Positions 17,701 through 26,075 of a stretch of DNA of 64,000 nt are shown here, one piece after another. Both the position numbers and the translations under genes were made by a program. How positions within the stretch are numbered: position 1 is the first letter of the stretch; each line of letters starts with the position of its first letter. The notes under the pieces were generated by a model that was not told the DNA's origin, made no database searches, and was given only the letters and a program-made list of their open reading frames with translations. Source of the DNA: Sediminibacillus albus (GTDB lineage Bacteria; Bacillota; Bacilli; Bacillales; Amphibacillaceae); the NCBI RefSeq assembly GCF_900101125.1, contig NZ_FNFL01000001.1, positions 1,144,194-1,208,193 on the forward strand. The letters run 5' to 3'.

Positions 17701-18892
17701 CTTCGTTGATCACCTCGGTTTCTCCAGCAAGTGCGGAAATGACAGCACCTCTGACTATGATTCCCAACAATTTGCCTTCTTCCACTACGGCAATTGGGAC
17801 AGGTGAGTCATGGATTATTTCGAAAATATCATGCATAGAAGTATCCTTAGAAACAATCGGCACATCCGTCTTTAAAATTTCGTTCAGATCGCTGATTTCC
17901 TGTTTCTTCGCATCAGAAGCAGCATCAGCAGTTACATACCCTTTTAAATTCCGCTTTCTGTCCGTTACATAAATACTTGACAGGCCTTCTTCCCTCATCC
18001 GTTCAAGCGCCACTCTAGGCCCGTGCTTTTCAATGTTTATCGTTTCTGGACGCTTCATAATGTGCTGAGCAGTCAATACTTTAGATCGATCGACGTCTTC
18101 TACGAATTTCTCTACGTAATCATTAGCCGGATTAACTAGGATCTCTTCAGGTGTACCAATTTGAACAATCGATCCATCCTTCATCAAAGCAATTCTGTCA
18201 CCGATTCTTAATGCCTCATCTAGGTCATGGGTGATAAACAGAATAGTCTTTTGCATAGATTCCTGTAAGTCCAGCAATTCATCCTGCATTTCTTTTCTTA
18301 TAAGCGGATCTAATGCAGAGAAAGCTTCGTCCATGAGCAGAACTTCCGGGTCGTTGGCAAGCGCTCGCGCCAGCCCGACACGCTGCTGCATTCCGCCGGA
18401 TAGTTGAGCAGGATATTGATGGATATATCCGCCAAGCCCTACCATCTCTAAAGCTTCTTTCGCTTTTTTGCCTCGCTTGTCTTTTTCTTCCCCTTGAATC
18501 TCTAAACCAAATTCCGCATTTTCTAAAATGGTCCGATGTGGAAACAAAGCGAATTTTTGGAATACCATACTTAATTTTTCACGGCGGACACGGCGGAGAT
18601 TTTTTTTGTCCATTCTTGCTAGATCTTCCCCATCAATGTACACACTGCCTTCTGTTGGCTCGATCAAGCGGTTAATCAGACGGACAAGAGTTGACTTACC
18701 GCTCCCTGATAACCCCATGATAACGAAAATTTCTCCAGCCTCCACTTCAAAGGAAGCCCTGTTAACACCAACTGTATTGCCAGTTTCCTTTAATATTTCT
18801 TCCTTGGGTTTCCCCTGGTCCATAAGCTTCAATGCTTGTTTCGTATTTTTGCCAAAGACCTTTGACAACCCCTGCACTTCAATTACTGGCAT
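17693..18892 (-). CDS. opuAA: glycine betaine ABC transporter ATP-binding protein with CBS pair
   Basis: The ATPase of the OpuA transporter, about 399 residues. Walker A is GLSGSGKST, the signature LSGGMQQRV, Walker B VLLMDEA and the switch-histidine segment [10 protein letters not shown]. Two CBS domains follow (about residues 275-390); in related OpuA systems they sense ionic strength or cyclic di-AMP. An in-frame GTG at 18901 lies within the ribosome binding site AGAGAGGTG, so the ATG at 18892 is preferred. It starts the operon, divergent from a GbsR-type regulator. Confidence 0.94.
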   Translation of the reverse strand: MPVIEVQGLSKVFGKNTKQALKLMDQGKPKEEILKETGNTVGVNRASFEVEAGEIFVIMGLSGSGKSTLVRLINRLIEPTEGSVYIDGEDLARMDKKNLRRVRREKLSMVFQKFALFPHRTILENAEFGLEIQGEEKDKRGKKAKEALEMVGLGGYIHQYPAQLSGGMQQRVGLARALANDPEVLLMDEAFSALDPLIRKEMQDELLDLQESMQKTILFITHDLDEALRIGDRIALMKDGSIVQIGTPEEILVNPANDYVEKFVEDVDRSKVLTAQHIMKRPETINIEKHGPRVALERMREEGLSSIYVTDRKRNLKGYVTADAASDAKKQEISDLNEILKTDVPIVSKDTSMHDIFEIIHDSPVPIAVVEEGKLLGIIVRGAVISALAGETEVINEDA

Positions 18893-19325
18893 ATTATTCA
18901 CCTCTCTTACAAGTTATCTTGCTCGCTTAAGTATAGCCTATCGAGCAAACCGTTATAGATGATCTTGCATTATCTTCTTTTAGGGTACATTACTTTTCTA
19001 CTATAAAAGATAAAAAATCCGAACACAAAATCAATCACTCTTAATACTATATCCCTATTTGACCATAAAATTCAAACGATACAAACCACTAATTTTGTAT
19101 ATATTTTTCGTACAGTTTAAACTGAACAAACTTTTTGCGGCTTTTACTTTTAATTCCTTTGATTTGCTTTCAATAACTATCCATTTGCCTATTTTTAAAA
19201 AATTCAAGAATAGTGTAACCTATGATGCAACATATTATTTAACATTTCTCGCCAGAGCTTAGAATAAAGAATGTTTAAGTTACGGATGCTTTATTGTGTA
19301 GTGGACATCTTTGAGGGAGGATTAT
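18893..19325. other. opuA/GbsR-type divergent control region
   Basis: 433 nt, very AT-rich, with no supported gene. It holds a minus-strand -10-like TATACT (18930-18935), an inverted repeat around that hexamer (18919-18948) and a perfect 12-nt palindrome CAGTTTAAACTG at 19113-19124. No clear -35 element was found for either gene. Confidence 0.5.
18919..18948. promoter_or_regulatory. candidate operator: inverted repeat flanking the opuA -10
   Basis: TTGCTCG (18919-18925) and CGAGCAA (18942-18948) are a perfect 7-bp inverted repeat separated by 16 nt. The -10-like element TATACT (minus strand, 18930-18935) is inside. A repressor bound here would block opuA transcription; the divergent GbsR-type protein is the natural candidate. 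Confidence 0.4.
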
Positions 19326-19856
19326 ATGTCTGAACCGAATCTGAAAGATATCAATGAATTAATTACCACCGAATTTGCCAAAACGGTAGAAATGTTCGGC
19401 TTAACCCCTTCAGAGGCCCGATTATTCGCTATTTTATATTTAGAAGGAGAGCCGATGACGCTGGATGAAATGGGGGAAGCGTTAGGAAAAAGCAAAACTT
19501 CCATGAGCACAGGCATACGCAGTCTGTTGGAACTAAATTTAGTGGAACGGGTATGGAAAAAAGGGGAAAGAAAAGATTTATATCGAGCAGATGAGAATTT
19601 ATATAAAAAATTTATGAATGCTTTCATTCATAAATGGATGGATGCGACAAATCGTCAGAAACATTCCTTAGAACAAATTGAAACAGTGCTTTCCCAGAAT
19701 GGGAGCAATCTTCCTGGCGCTGCTGACCCGAAAGAAGTAAATGATTTGAATGCACGGTTAAAAGATATGATAGCGTTTCATCAACTACTGGAGACAGCAT
19801 TCAAGAAAATCAAGCCGGCAAATTCTGTGTCCATCGATCAAAAGTTAAATAGTTAA
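19326..19856 (+). CDS. GbsR-family (MarR-like) transcriptional regulator, opuA-linked
   Basis: A 176-residue winged-helix protein of the GbsR family. The reading head is in LTPSEARLFAILYLEGEPMT and LGKSKTSMSTGIRSLLELNL, followed by the wing KGERKDLYRAD; a C-terminal dimerisation helix region follows. Relatives repress glycine betaine synthesis or uptake genes and sense choline or betaine. The ATG at 19326 follows GGGAGG by 5 nt; an in-frame TTG at 19311 precedes that site and is rejected. Divergence from opuAA suggests that it controls the transporter. A paralogue lies at 25459-26010. Confidence 0.88.
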   Translation: MSEPNLKDINELITTEFAKTVEMFGLTPSEARLFAILYLEGEPMTLDEMGEALGKSKTSMSTGIRSLLELNLVERVWKKGERKDLYRADENLYKKFMNAFIHKWMDATNRQKHSLEQIETVLSQNGSNLPGAADPKEVNDLNARLKDMIAFHQLLETAFKKIKPANSVSIDQKLNS

Positions 19857-19857
19857 G

Positions 19858-20196
19858 TCATCCTTTTATTATGGGCAGCTGTAAAAATTTATTCATCAGG
19901 GAAGGGTAAAAACCTTCCTTTTTTAATGCAATAATTGTAGCCTTTGGCTCTAATTTATAATGCAGCATGCCGACAAACTGTACCAGCAAAGGGGTAACAT
20001 CCAGAAAACCTTCTTCGGTCTGAAGCAGATACTGTTTATGTAAATAATCTATCAGTTCCATTAACTGTGTATACTCCGTTTGGGATAAATCTTTTTCGAT
20101 CACCAGCTTGGTAAAAGGATATTGATCAATTTCTTTCATCTTTAATAGCAAATGAAGATGAAATTTTGCTAAATCGCTGCCACTCTCGCTGCCCAT
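19858..20196 (-). CDS. yhaI: YhaI-like DUF1878 protein
   Basis: A 112-residue, largely helical cytosolic protein with the motif ELIDYLHKQYLLQTEEGFLD and a C-terminal FYPSLMNKFLQLP. These features and its position between the yhaH and prsA regions fit B. subtilis YhaI (DUF1878), which has no defined function. The ATG follows AAGGAGGGG. It converges on the GbsR-type gene with only 1 nt between the stop codons. Confidence 0.75.
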   Translation of the reverse strand: MGSESGSDLAKFHLHLLLKMKEIDQYPFTKLVIEKDLSQTEYTQLMELIDYLHKQYLLQTEEGFLDVTPLLVQFVGMLHYKLEPKATIIALKKEGFYPSLMNKFLQLPIIKG

Positions 20197-20523
20197 TCTA
20201 TTTCCCCTCCTTTCTCATATTATATTTATATACTCACATTATAAAGGCAAACTGGCTTCTGTGAAGTTTTTTCCTGAAAAAATAATTAAAACCGCTTCTT
20301 GTTATCTGGACGTTTTTTTCGGGAAAATCTTTTCCTGACTGAAAGAAGGATAAATGCTGTCAGAGCAGGATTCTGACAGGCTTTAAAATGGCTAGTTTTT
20401 ATTTATTATTTTTTTTCCTTAAAAGCTATTGATTTTTCCCTGGAAACATACTATCATTCGTTGAGGGTAAGGCCCCGCAGCCGCATCATAAACCCGTAAC
20501 AAATGTGCAAAGGGGGATGAAAA
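20197..20523. other. intergenic region between yhaI and the DUF3267-like gene
   Basis: 327 nt without a supported gene. It contains a hairpin CTGTCAGA/TCTGACAG with a 7-nt loop near 20357-20379, upstream of yhaI on the minus strand and with no upstream gene on the plus strand, and a plus-strand promoter at 20429-20457. Confidence 0.5.
20429..20457 (+). promoter_or_regulatory. candidate SigA promoter of the membrane protein at 20.5 kb
   Basis: TTGATT (20429-20434), 17 nt, TATCAT (20452-20457), 66 nt upstream of the start codon. Confidence 0.45.
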
Positions 20524-21057
20524 ATGAATTGCTGGAAAACTATTAATCTACACAGAGAATTCGGGCTTAACCGTATCTATTTATTATCGTTGCTCACTGG
20601 GATGATGGCATTCATTTTCTTTTATTTAATATTTTCCATGATCCACCAAACTGGAACTGTAAAAGACCATGGGATACTCCCTTTGTTATTAGGACTTGTT
20701 TTACTACCGACTATTCATAAACTTACGCATATTTTACCATTAATCCTTACAAATAAACGATTTAAAATTAACTGGAAAATCAATATGGGAATATTCCCAT
20801 CTTTCTCTTTCCGGACCAGATCAAAAATGTCAAAAGCGTCTTCTGTATTTATCTTACTGGCTCCGGCATTGCTGATCACTATCCCGGGGTTGATTTCCAG
20901 CTATGTATTTATAAATTACTATGTATACTTCTTATTATTTCTATCCGTTAATATCGGTCTTTCATTCACCGATTTCTTGTATGCAAACCAGGTGATGAAA
21001 GCACCAAGAAAATGTGTGATCGAAAACGCCAAGGATGGATATGACATCCTTATCTAA
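20524..21057 (+). CDS. DUF3267-like integral membrane protein
   Basis: A 177-residue membrane protein with about four hydrophobic segments (near residues 20-42, 50-75, 108-130 and 132-152). The second segment ends in PTIHKLTHILPLI, reminiscent of the HxxxH metal-binding helix in DUF3267 proteins, a family related to site-2 zinc proteases. The usual glutamate after the first histidine is absent, so peptidase activity is doubtful. The ATG follows AAAGGGGGATGAAAA. A terminator lies directly after. Placement near prsA fits DUF3267 genes in this genome region, but the family call is tentative. Confidence 0.55.
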   Translation: MNCWKTINLHREFGLNRIYLLSLLTGMMAFIFFYLIFSMIHQTGTVKDHGILPLLLGLVLLPTIHKLTHILPLILTNKRFKINWKINMGIFPSFSFRTRSKMSKASSVFILLAPALLITIPGLISSYVFINYYVYFLLFLSVNIGLSFTDFLYANQVMKAPRKCVIENAKDGYDILI

Positions 21058-21062
21058 GAACG

Positions 21063-21099
21063 ATAACAGCACCCCGGCCATCGGGGATGCTGTTATTTT
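21063..21099 (+). terminator. intrinsic terminator after the DUF3267-like gene
   Basis: ATAACAGC-ACCCCG pairs with CGGGG-ATGCTGTTAT, followed by TTTTC. Confidence 0.85.
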
Positions 21100-21225
21100 C
21101 GTTTTAATGCTGTTTTTGCGGAGATAAAGATACTAGGCTTTAAGTGGATTTTTGAGTGGGTTTGGCTGTTCAACCTGGGGAAATTTTGATAAAGTAATGT
21201 ATAGGTGTAAAGGAGGTCATAGGAT

Positions 21226-21405
21226 ATGCCAGTCTTGTTTGCTTTTTTTGCTTTGTTCGTACTATTTATATTTAACTCTTTAACTCATAAACTGGTGGTA
21301 CAGACAGAGATGTCCACTGAACGCCAACCTAATGTATTTAGAACGATCAATATATTAATCACAATCTTGTTGATCTCTTCTTATGTAGAGGTTTTGTTCA
21401 CTTAA
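21226..21405 (+). CDS. small two-helix membrane protein (59 aa)
   Basis: A 59-residue frame with a good ribosome binding site (AAAGGAGG, 9-10 nt before the ATG) and its own terminator. Two hydrophobic helices (about residues 2-17 and 40-57) are joined by a polar linker (HKLVVQTEMSTERQPNVFRT). I do not recognise the family. Position between a membrane protein gene and prsA, with terminators on both sides, indicates a monocistronic gene. Confidence 0.65.
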   Translation: MPVLFAFFALFVLFIFNSLTHKLVVQTEMSTERQPNVFRTINILITILLISSYVEVLFT

Positions 21406-21439
21406 TCGAAGAAAAGATACTCTATGAAACCAAATGATA

Positions 21440-21486
21440 AAAAAGGGATGACAGCACGCAGTCAGCGTGCTGGTCATCCCTTTTTA
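21440..21486. terminator. bidirectional intrinsic terminator
   Basis: AAAAAGGGATGAC...GTCATCCCTTTTT with an inner AGCACGC/GCGTGCT stem; it serves the small membrane gene on the plus strand and the YjcZ-like gene on the minus strand. Confidence 0.92.
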
Positions 21487-21525
21487 CTACCGGAAAAATG
21501 ATGGTTGCTGATTACTGATTACCGA

Positions 21526-21609
21526 TTACAGCCAAGCAGCTCCTACAATGATCAGTAATATGAACAACACGACAATCAGTGCGAATCCACCATGATATCC
21601 TGCACCCAT
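21526..21609 (-). CDS. YjcZ-family sporulation miniprotein (27 aa)
   Basis: A 27-residue protein beginning MGAGYHGG with the hallmark hydrophobic run [18 protein letters not shown]. The ATG follows AAAGGAGGTGCTTTC. YjcZ-type miniproteins are made during sporulation in Bacillaceae and sit in membranes; their function is unknown. A second, longer member lies at 56396-56524 and shares the same hydrophobic core. Confidence 0.85.
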   Translation of the reverse strand: MGAGYHGGFALIVVLFILLIIVGAAWL

Positions 21610-21807
21610 GAAAGCACCTCCTTTAGTTATATTGCTTCATTTTATGCAAACCGATCCCGTCAAGGATAGGCTGCTGTCCGATTTTTAGGAAAAAGTGTGT
21701 AATTTAGGAATAGACTATTTTTTTTGCTAATAAATGTGTTATATTATTTCAAGAGCTTGTCAAAGCTTGAACGAAGTAAAGTTTTTGAGAGTAGGAGTGT
21801 TTATATA

Positions 21808-22725
21808 ATGAAAAAACTAGCATTATCAGCATCTGTAGCGGTTGGAATCCTCGCTTTATCTGCTTGTTCTTCAGACGACCCCGAAACAGTCGTTGAAACA
21901 GGTTCAGGCGACGTAACCAAAGAAGAATTTTACCAGGAGCTGAAAGACCAGAACGGTGAAACCGTCCTTCAACAGCTTGTGACGAAGAAAGTTCTTCAAG
22001 GAAATTATGAAGTGGAAGATGAACAGGTAGACAAAGAATTAGAGTCTCTAAAAGAACAATACGGGGACCAATTTGAAATGGTTCTTCAACAAAGCGGATT
22101 TTCTGACGAAGAGGAATTCAAAGAGGTGCTTCGTTTAAATATGCTTCAAGAAAAAGCAGTTACTGAAGATGTGGAAGTATCCGATGAAGAAATACAGCAA
22201 AGATATGAAAAAATGCAAACAGAACTTGTAGGTAGACATATTCTTGTACAAGATGAAGAAACAGCCAAGGAAGTGAAAAGCAAACTGGACGATGGAGAAG
22301 ACTTTGCGGCACTTGCAGAGGAGTATTCCACTGACACCGGTTCGGCACAAGAAGGTGGCGACTTAGGAGCGTTTACTGTTGGCGATATGGTTCCTGAGTT
22401 TGAAGAGGCAGCATACAACCTGGAAGTAGATGAAATCAGTGATCCAGTACAAACATCTAATGGCTGGCACATCATCCAAATAACAGAAAGAAATGAAGTT
22501 GAAGATGTTGAGCCGCTGGAAGATATCAAAGACGAGGTTCGCCGTGAAATTGCAGCACAAAAAGTCGATGATGCAGCCGCTCAAGAAAAGATGCAGCAAT
22601 TGATGAAAGACGCAGATATCGATGTGAAAATCGAGGAATTCAAAGATCTGTTTAAAACACCGGAAGCTGGAGAAGGTGCAACAGAAACCCCAGCTCCAGC
22701 TGAAGGCGAGAATTCCGGAGAGTAA
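21808..22725 (+). CDS. prsA: peptidyl-prolyl isomerase foldase lipoprotein PrsA
   Basis: PrsA folds secreted proteins, including penicillin-binding proteins, on the outer face of the membrane. The 305-residue precursor has a lipoprotein signal with the lipobox LSAC (C20), an N-terminal SurA-like helical region, a parvulin (PpiC) domain at about residues 135-225 ([34 protein letters not shown]), and a C-terminal acidic tail rich in E, T, P and A. The ATG at 21808 follows AGGAG; longer in-frame starts upstream lack a signal context. Neighbour yhaL matches B. subtilis. Confidence 0.96.
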   Translation: MKKLALSASVAVGILALSACSSDDPETVVETGSGDVTKEEFYQELKDQNGETVLQQLVTKKVLQGNYEVEDEQVDKELESLKEQYGDQFEMVLQQSGFSDEEEFKEVLRLNMLQEKAVTEDVEVSDEEIQQRYEKMQTELVGRHILVQDEETAKEVKSKLDDGEDFAALAEEYSTDTGSAQEGGDLGAFTVGDMVPEFEEAAYNLEVDEISDPVQTSNGWHIIQITERNEVEDVEPLEDIKDEVRREIAAQKVDDAAAQEKMQQLMKDADIDVKIEEFKDLFKTPEAGEGATETPAPAEGENSGE

Positions 22726-22737
22726 ACAGGAGCACAA

Positions 22738-22775
22738 AAAAAGCTCTGGCTATACATGCCAGAGCTTTTCTTTTT
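22738..22775 (+). terminator. intrinsic terminator of prsA
   Basis: AAAAAGCTCTGGC pairs with GCCAGAGCTTTTC around TATACAT, followed by TTTTT; the T-runs on both strands suit yhaL as well. Confidence 0.9.
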
Positions 22776-22777
22776 GT

Positions 22778-22987
22778 TTAGTAAGATGTCATTTGTTTCT
22801 TTTCCGCGTCGCCATTCTCTTTCTGACTCCGTTCATCCTTAATCCGGTCCATAAAAATTTTCCCTTCCCGCTCAATAAACTGCATTTCTAGTCTTTTCTC
22901 TGCCCGTACTGCGCGAAAGGACATATAACCGCTGAAAAATATAAATATAATAAACATAAAAACCCACCATGGAATCCCCAATATCAT
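22778..22987 (-). CDS. yhaL: YhaL-like sporulation protein
   Basis: A 69-residue protein with one N-terminal membrane helix (PWWVFMFIIFIFFSGYMSF) and a charged cytosolic tail containing EMQFIEREGKIFMDRI, which is the conserved core of YhaL. B. subtilis yhaL is next to prsA and linked to sporulation. The ATG at 22987 follows AAGGGAGG; an in-frame ATG seven codons upstream lies before that site and is rejected. It is convergent with prsA. Confidence 0.85.
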   Translation of the reverse strand: MILGIPWWVFMFIIFIFFSGYMSFRAVRAEKRLEMQFIEREGKIFMDRIKDERSQKENGDAEKKQMTSY

Positions 22988-23061
22988 GTTACAGCCTCCC
23001 TTGTCCATATTTGCTACAAATATATGCGAATAAAAACTAAATATGACAAGTACCAGCTATA

Positions 23062-24330
23062 TCAGCTTTGAGCTTGCGATCTTTTGCTTTCCAGCTTTTT
23101 AAAGGTAATCACATATACTAAAGCACTTAAAACAGCAAAAACCCCTAAAATGCTAAATACCAAAGAGTAGGAAATATAACTGGTTAAAACAAGGCTCATG
23201 GGAGCAATTAACTTTCCAACGGTAAAACGGAGGCTCGCTGCGGAGAAATACTGCCCTCTCATTTGTTCCGGTGCAAGCTTTGCCACAAAGCTCTCCTGAA
23301 TCCCTACTACCATCAGCTCGGCCAGCGTAAACAAAGCCATCGCAAAGATAAACATCCACAAGCTTTCGGTAAGTCCGTATAAGGTTATCCCTGCAGCGTA
23401 TAAGAGGCTGGAGGCTACGAATACCCTTTGTTCTTTGAATCGATTCATCACCCGGGTAACAAACACAGTAAAAAGGGCAACGAGCAGCCCATTTTCTGCC
23501 AAAACAAGCGCAAATGCCTTTTCCCCACTTATGGACACTTTAAAATCACCGAAATGGAACAATGTTTGGTTGTCTATCACTTCGCTCGTATATACGGCTA
23601 TTAAAATATCCAGCTGCATAAAGGTTTGCGCTACAAGGACACCAGCGATAATAAATAACAAGAAGGTTTTATCTTTTGCGATAATCCGATAATCGCTCAT
23701 TTCCCTCCACACCGCCTGATACCATGGCGTATTCGCTTCCTTGCTGCGTATTTTCAACTCGACTGTTTCCTTTAAATACTTTTGAAGGATAATTGTTAAA
23801 AATGCCGTCAGTACCACTCCGGCTAATAGCATTTGAAAACGATAAGTGTAAAATAAAAAACTGCCAATCACGGGCCCTACGACCACGGCAATGTTAATTG
23901 ACGTATAAAAAACTGCAAAAACAGACGCACGGTGTTTTTCATGGACGACATCAGCAACCATTGCGTGGGATGCCGGCCAATACAAAGCCCCCCAAACCCC
24001 AAGCAAACTAAAGGAAACGAACGTAAGCATGGGTGATTGATACCAGGGGGAGTTGGCGTATGCAAACAATAAAAAGGTCAAAAACTGGCTAAACGATGAA
24101 AGCACCATCATTCTTTTGCGGCCGAACCGGTCAGCACAATAGCCGCCAATCAAACTTGCCAACACGGAAAATGCTTGTGATAATATTAACAGCAATCCTG
24201 CTTTGTCTTTCCCAAAAGATCTTTCAAACAATATTGTCATAAATGGAAAATAAGACCAGAAAAGCAGGTTTGTCGTCCCCTCTCCAAATAGGCGGATCCG
24301 CAGGTTCCTATCCCAATCCTTCCACTTCAT
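23062..24330 (-). CDS. major facilitator superfamily transporter (drug-efflux type)
   Basis: A 422-residue MFS protein with about 12 membrane helices. The loop 2-3 motif GGYCADRFGRKRMM and the segment GPVIGSFLF in the fifth helix indicate an efflux-type (DHA1) antiporter. Relatives include multidrug exporters of the MdtG/YxaM class. The substrate is unknown. It is inserted between yhaL and yhaM, which are adjacent in B. subtilis, so it may be a lineage-specific insertion. No regulator is linked. Confidence 0.85.
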   Translation of the reverse strand: MKWKDWDRNLRIRLFGEGTTNLLFWSYFPFMTILFERSFGKDKAGLLLILSQAFSVLASLIGGYCADRFGRKRMMVLSSFSQFLTFLLFAYANSPWYQSPMLTFVSFSLLGVWGALYWPASHAMVADVVHEKHRASVFAVFYTSINIAVVVGPVIGSFLFYTYRFQMLLAGVVLTAFLTIILQKYLKETVELKIRSKEANTPWYQAVWREMSDYRIIAKDKTFLLFIIAGVLVAQTFMQLDILIAVYTSEVIDNQTLFHFGDFKVSISGEKAFALVLAENGLLVALFTVFVTRVMNRFKEQRVFVASSLLYAAGITLYGLTESLWMFIFAMALFTLAELMVVGIQESFVAKLAPEQMRGQYFSAASLRFTVGKLIAPMSLVLTSYISYSLVFSILGVFAVLSALVYVITFKKLESKRSQAQS

Positions 24331-24376
24331 AAAGCTTCGCCTCTAATTCTCGTATTCTATTATAAAATCTCGTTCC

Positions 24377-25324
24377 CTACTCGTCTTCAAACATCGGTTT
24401 ATAAAACGAACGATTATCCATAGCAAATAAACGTTCCGTGAATTCACCCGGTTTTACCTTTTCTAGTGCACGGTTTAACATGTTCATCTTTGCATCCATC
24501 AAATCAATTAAATGAAGGATTTCCGCTTCTCTAACTAGAGGAGGTTTCGGGCTTCCCCATTCCGCTTTTCCGTGATGGGATAACACCAAATGCTGGAGGA
24601 TTGTCACTTCCTCGCCTTCAATCTGCAATTCTCTTGCAGCCTGTCCGATTTCCTCTACCATAATCGGAATATGGCCAATCAGCTTTCCTTCCAGCGTATA
24701 GGAAGGTGTTGCAGCGCCTGACAGTTCTTTCATCTTCCCTAGGTCATGTAAAATGATACCAGCGTATATTAAGTCTTTATTCAGTTCAGGATACAGTCCT
24801 TTCAGGCTTTTAGCCAAGTCAAGCATTGATACTACATGGTAAGCCAGACCGGAAACATATTCGTGGTGGTTTTTGACGGCTGCCGGGTAAACGAGCAAGG
24901 CATCCTGATATTTTTTCACAAAATAACGGACGATACGTTGTAAATTCGGGTTTTCCATATCAAATATATATTCGGTGAGTTTCTCCATCAACTGTTCTTT
25001 CGGTACAGGAGCCGTTTCGATAAAATCGGTGGCATGAACACCGTCTGTCGGCTGGGCTGGCCTAATTGATTGAATCTTTAATTGCGGGCGGCCGCGGAAC
25101 TGGTTTACTTCCCCATTAATTTTGACTAATTGCTCTTGTTGAAATGTTTCTTCATCTTCCGGGGTGGCTTCCCATAGCTTAGCTTCAATTTCCCCTGTGA
25201 CGTCCTTTAATATCAGAGTCAAAAATGGCTTGCCATTACTGGCAACCCCTTTATTTGCTGATTTGATTAACATGAAGTAATCAAATGCGTCGCCGACACT
25301 GTAGTACGCGATTCCTTTTTTCAC
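24377..25324 (-). CDS. yhaM: 3'-5' exoribonuclease YhaM
   Basis: A single-strand-specific 3'-5' exonuclease of about 315 residues that trims mRNA ends. An N-terminal OB-fold (residues 10-95, [23 protein letters not shown]) is followed by an HD phosphohydrolase domain with metal ligands in [19 protein letters not shown] and VLSHHG. The GTG at 25324 gives MKKGIAYY, aligning with B. subtilis MAKGI, and lies 9 nt after AGGAG; an in-frame TTG two codons earlier is too close to that site. It precedes yhaN/yhaO in chromosomal order, as in B. subtilis. Confidence 0.94.
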   Translation of the reverse strand: MKKGIAYYSVGDAFDYFMLIKSANKGVASNGKPFLTLILKDVTGEIEAKLWEATPEDEETFQQEQLVKINGEVNQFRGRPQLKIQSIRPAQPTDGVHATDFIETAPVPKEQLMEKLTEYIFDMENPNLQRIVRYFVKKYQDALLVYPAAVKNHHEYVSGLAYHVVSMLDLAKSLKGLYPELNKDLIYAGIILHDLGKMKELSGAATPSYTLEGKLIGHIPIMVEEIGQAARELQIEGEEVTILQHLVLSHHGKAEWGSPKPPLVREAEILHLIDLMDAKMNMLNRALEKVKPGEFTERLFAMDNRSFYKPMFEDE

Positions 25325-25391
25325 AAGCAAAGTCTCCTCTCTGTTTTTTCATTACGTTCAGTTTTTTTACATCGTTTTCCATGATATAGAT

Positions 25392-25421
25392 AAAACCCTT
25401 ACCAACTATTTCGGTAAGGGC
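25392..25421 (-). terminator. probable terminator after the second GbsR-type gene
   Basis: On the minus strand CCCTTACC/GGTAAGGG with a 9-nt loop, then GTTTTAT; a modest T-run. Confidence 0.6.
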
Positions 25422-25458
25422 TGCTTCATAACAAGCGATCAACCCAGCTGGAAGCGAG

Positions 25459-26010
25459 CTATCCTTCATGCTTGGGCACATATTGAAAGATCTCGCCAGA
25501 CTCCACGACTTGAATAAATTTCATCAACCATCTGTAATAGTTTTGCGCGTATTTAAGCCTTTCGATGTCACCTGTAATTTTCTGTTGTAACTCCTCATCA
25601 ACGGTCTGTTCCTTCAGCAAAGCCAATTCATGAATGGCTTCTTCCGCTTCTTCAATGTTTGTTTCTGTATGGTGTCTCCATCTATTCCCAAACAACGAAG
25701 TGAACGATTTATACCAATCTTCTTCCGATTTATATAAATCCTTCCTTACTCCTTTTTTGTAGGCAGGCTGAACCATTTTCATTTCCGCCAGCGACCTGAC
25801 ACCTGTAGACATGCTTGTCTTACTCATCTCCAAGGCATCGCGCATATCATCCAGAGTCATTGGCTCTTCAGCAAAATAGAGCGCTCCATACAATCGCCCG
25901 ACAGATGAAGTAATTCCATATAAGTTCATGTTCTTGGCTATTACTTGAATAAATTTCTCAATGGTTTCTTCATATTCGGACCATTCTTTCGATATATCAT
26001 TATTTGGCAA
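25459..26010 (-). CDS. second GbsR-family (MarR-like) regulator
   Basis: A 183-residue winged-helix protein paralogous to the regulator at 19326-19856: it shares GRLYGALYFAEEPMTLDDM, SKTSMSTGVRSLAEM and the wing KGVRKDLYKSE. It ends in a longer helical tail (VVESGEIFQYVPKHEG). The family includes OpcR and YvaV, which control choline and betaine uptake operons. The start is a TTG at 26010, 7 nt after GGAGGG; upstream TTG codons lie before that site. It is wedged between yhaM and yhaN, with no uptake operon beside it. Confidence 0.85.
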   Translation of the reverse strand: MPNNDISKEWSEYEETIEKFIQVIAKNMNLYGITSSVGRLYGALYFAEEPMTLDDMRDALEMSKTSMSTGVRSLAEMKMVQPAYKKGVRKDLYKSEEDWYKSFTSLFGNRWRHHTETNIEEAEEAIHELALLKEQTVDEELQQKITGDIERLKYAQNYYRWLMKFIQVVESGEIFQYVPKHEG

Positions 26011-26075
26011 TGGTATACCCTCCAACAATTTATTTCGCCATTTTATCTTCAGTTATTTTATCATCCTTGCCATGA

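Noticed and set aside
25281..25481. Short minus-strand frame between the second GbsR-type gene and yhaM
   Set aside because: It overlaps both genes and the terminator hairpin and lacks a ribosome binding site.
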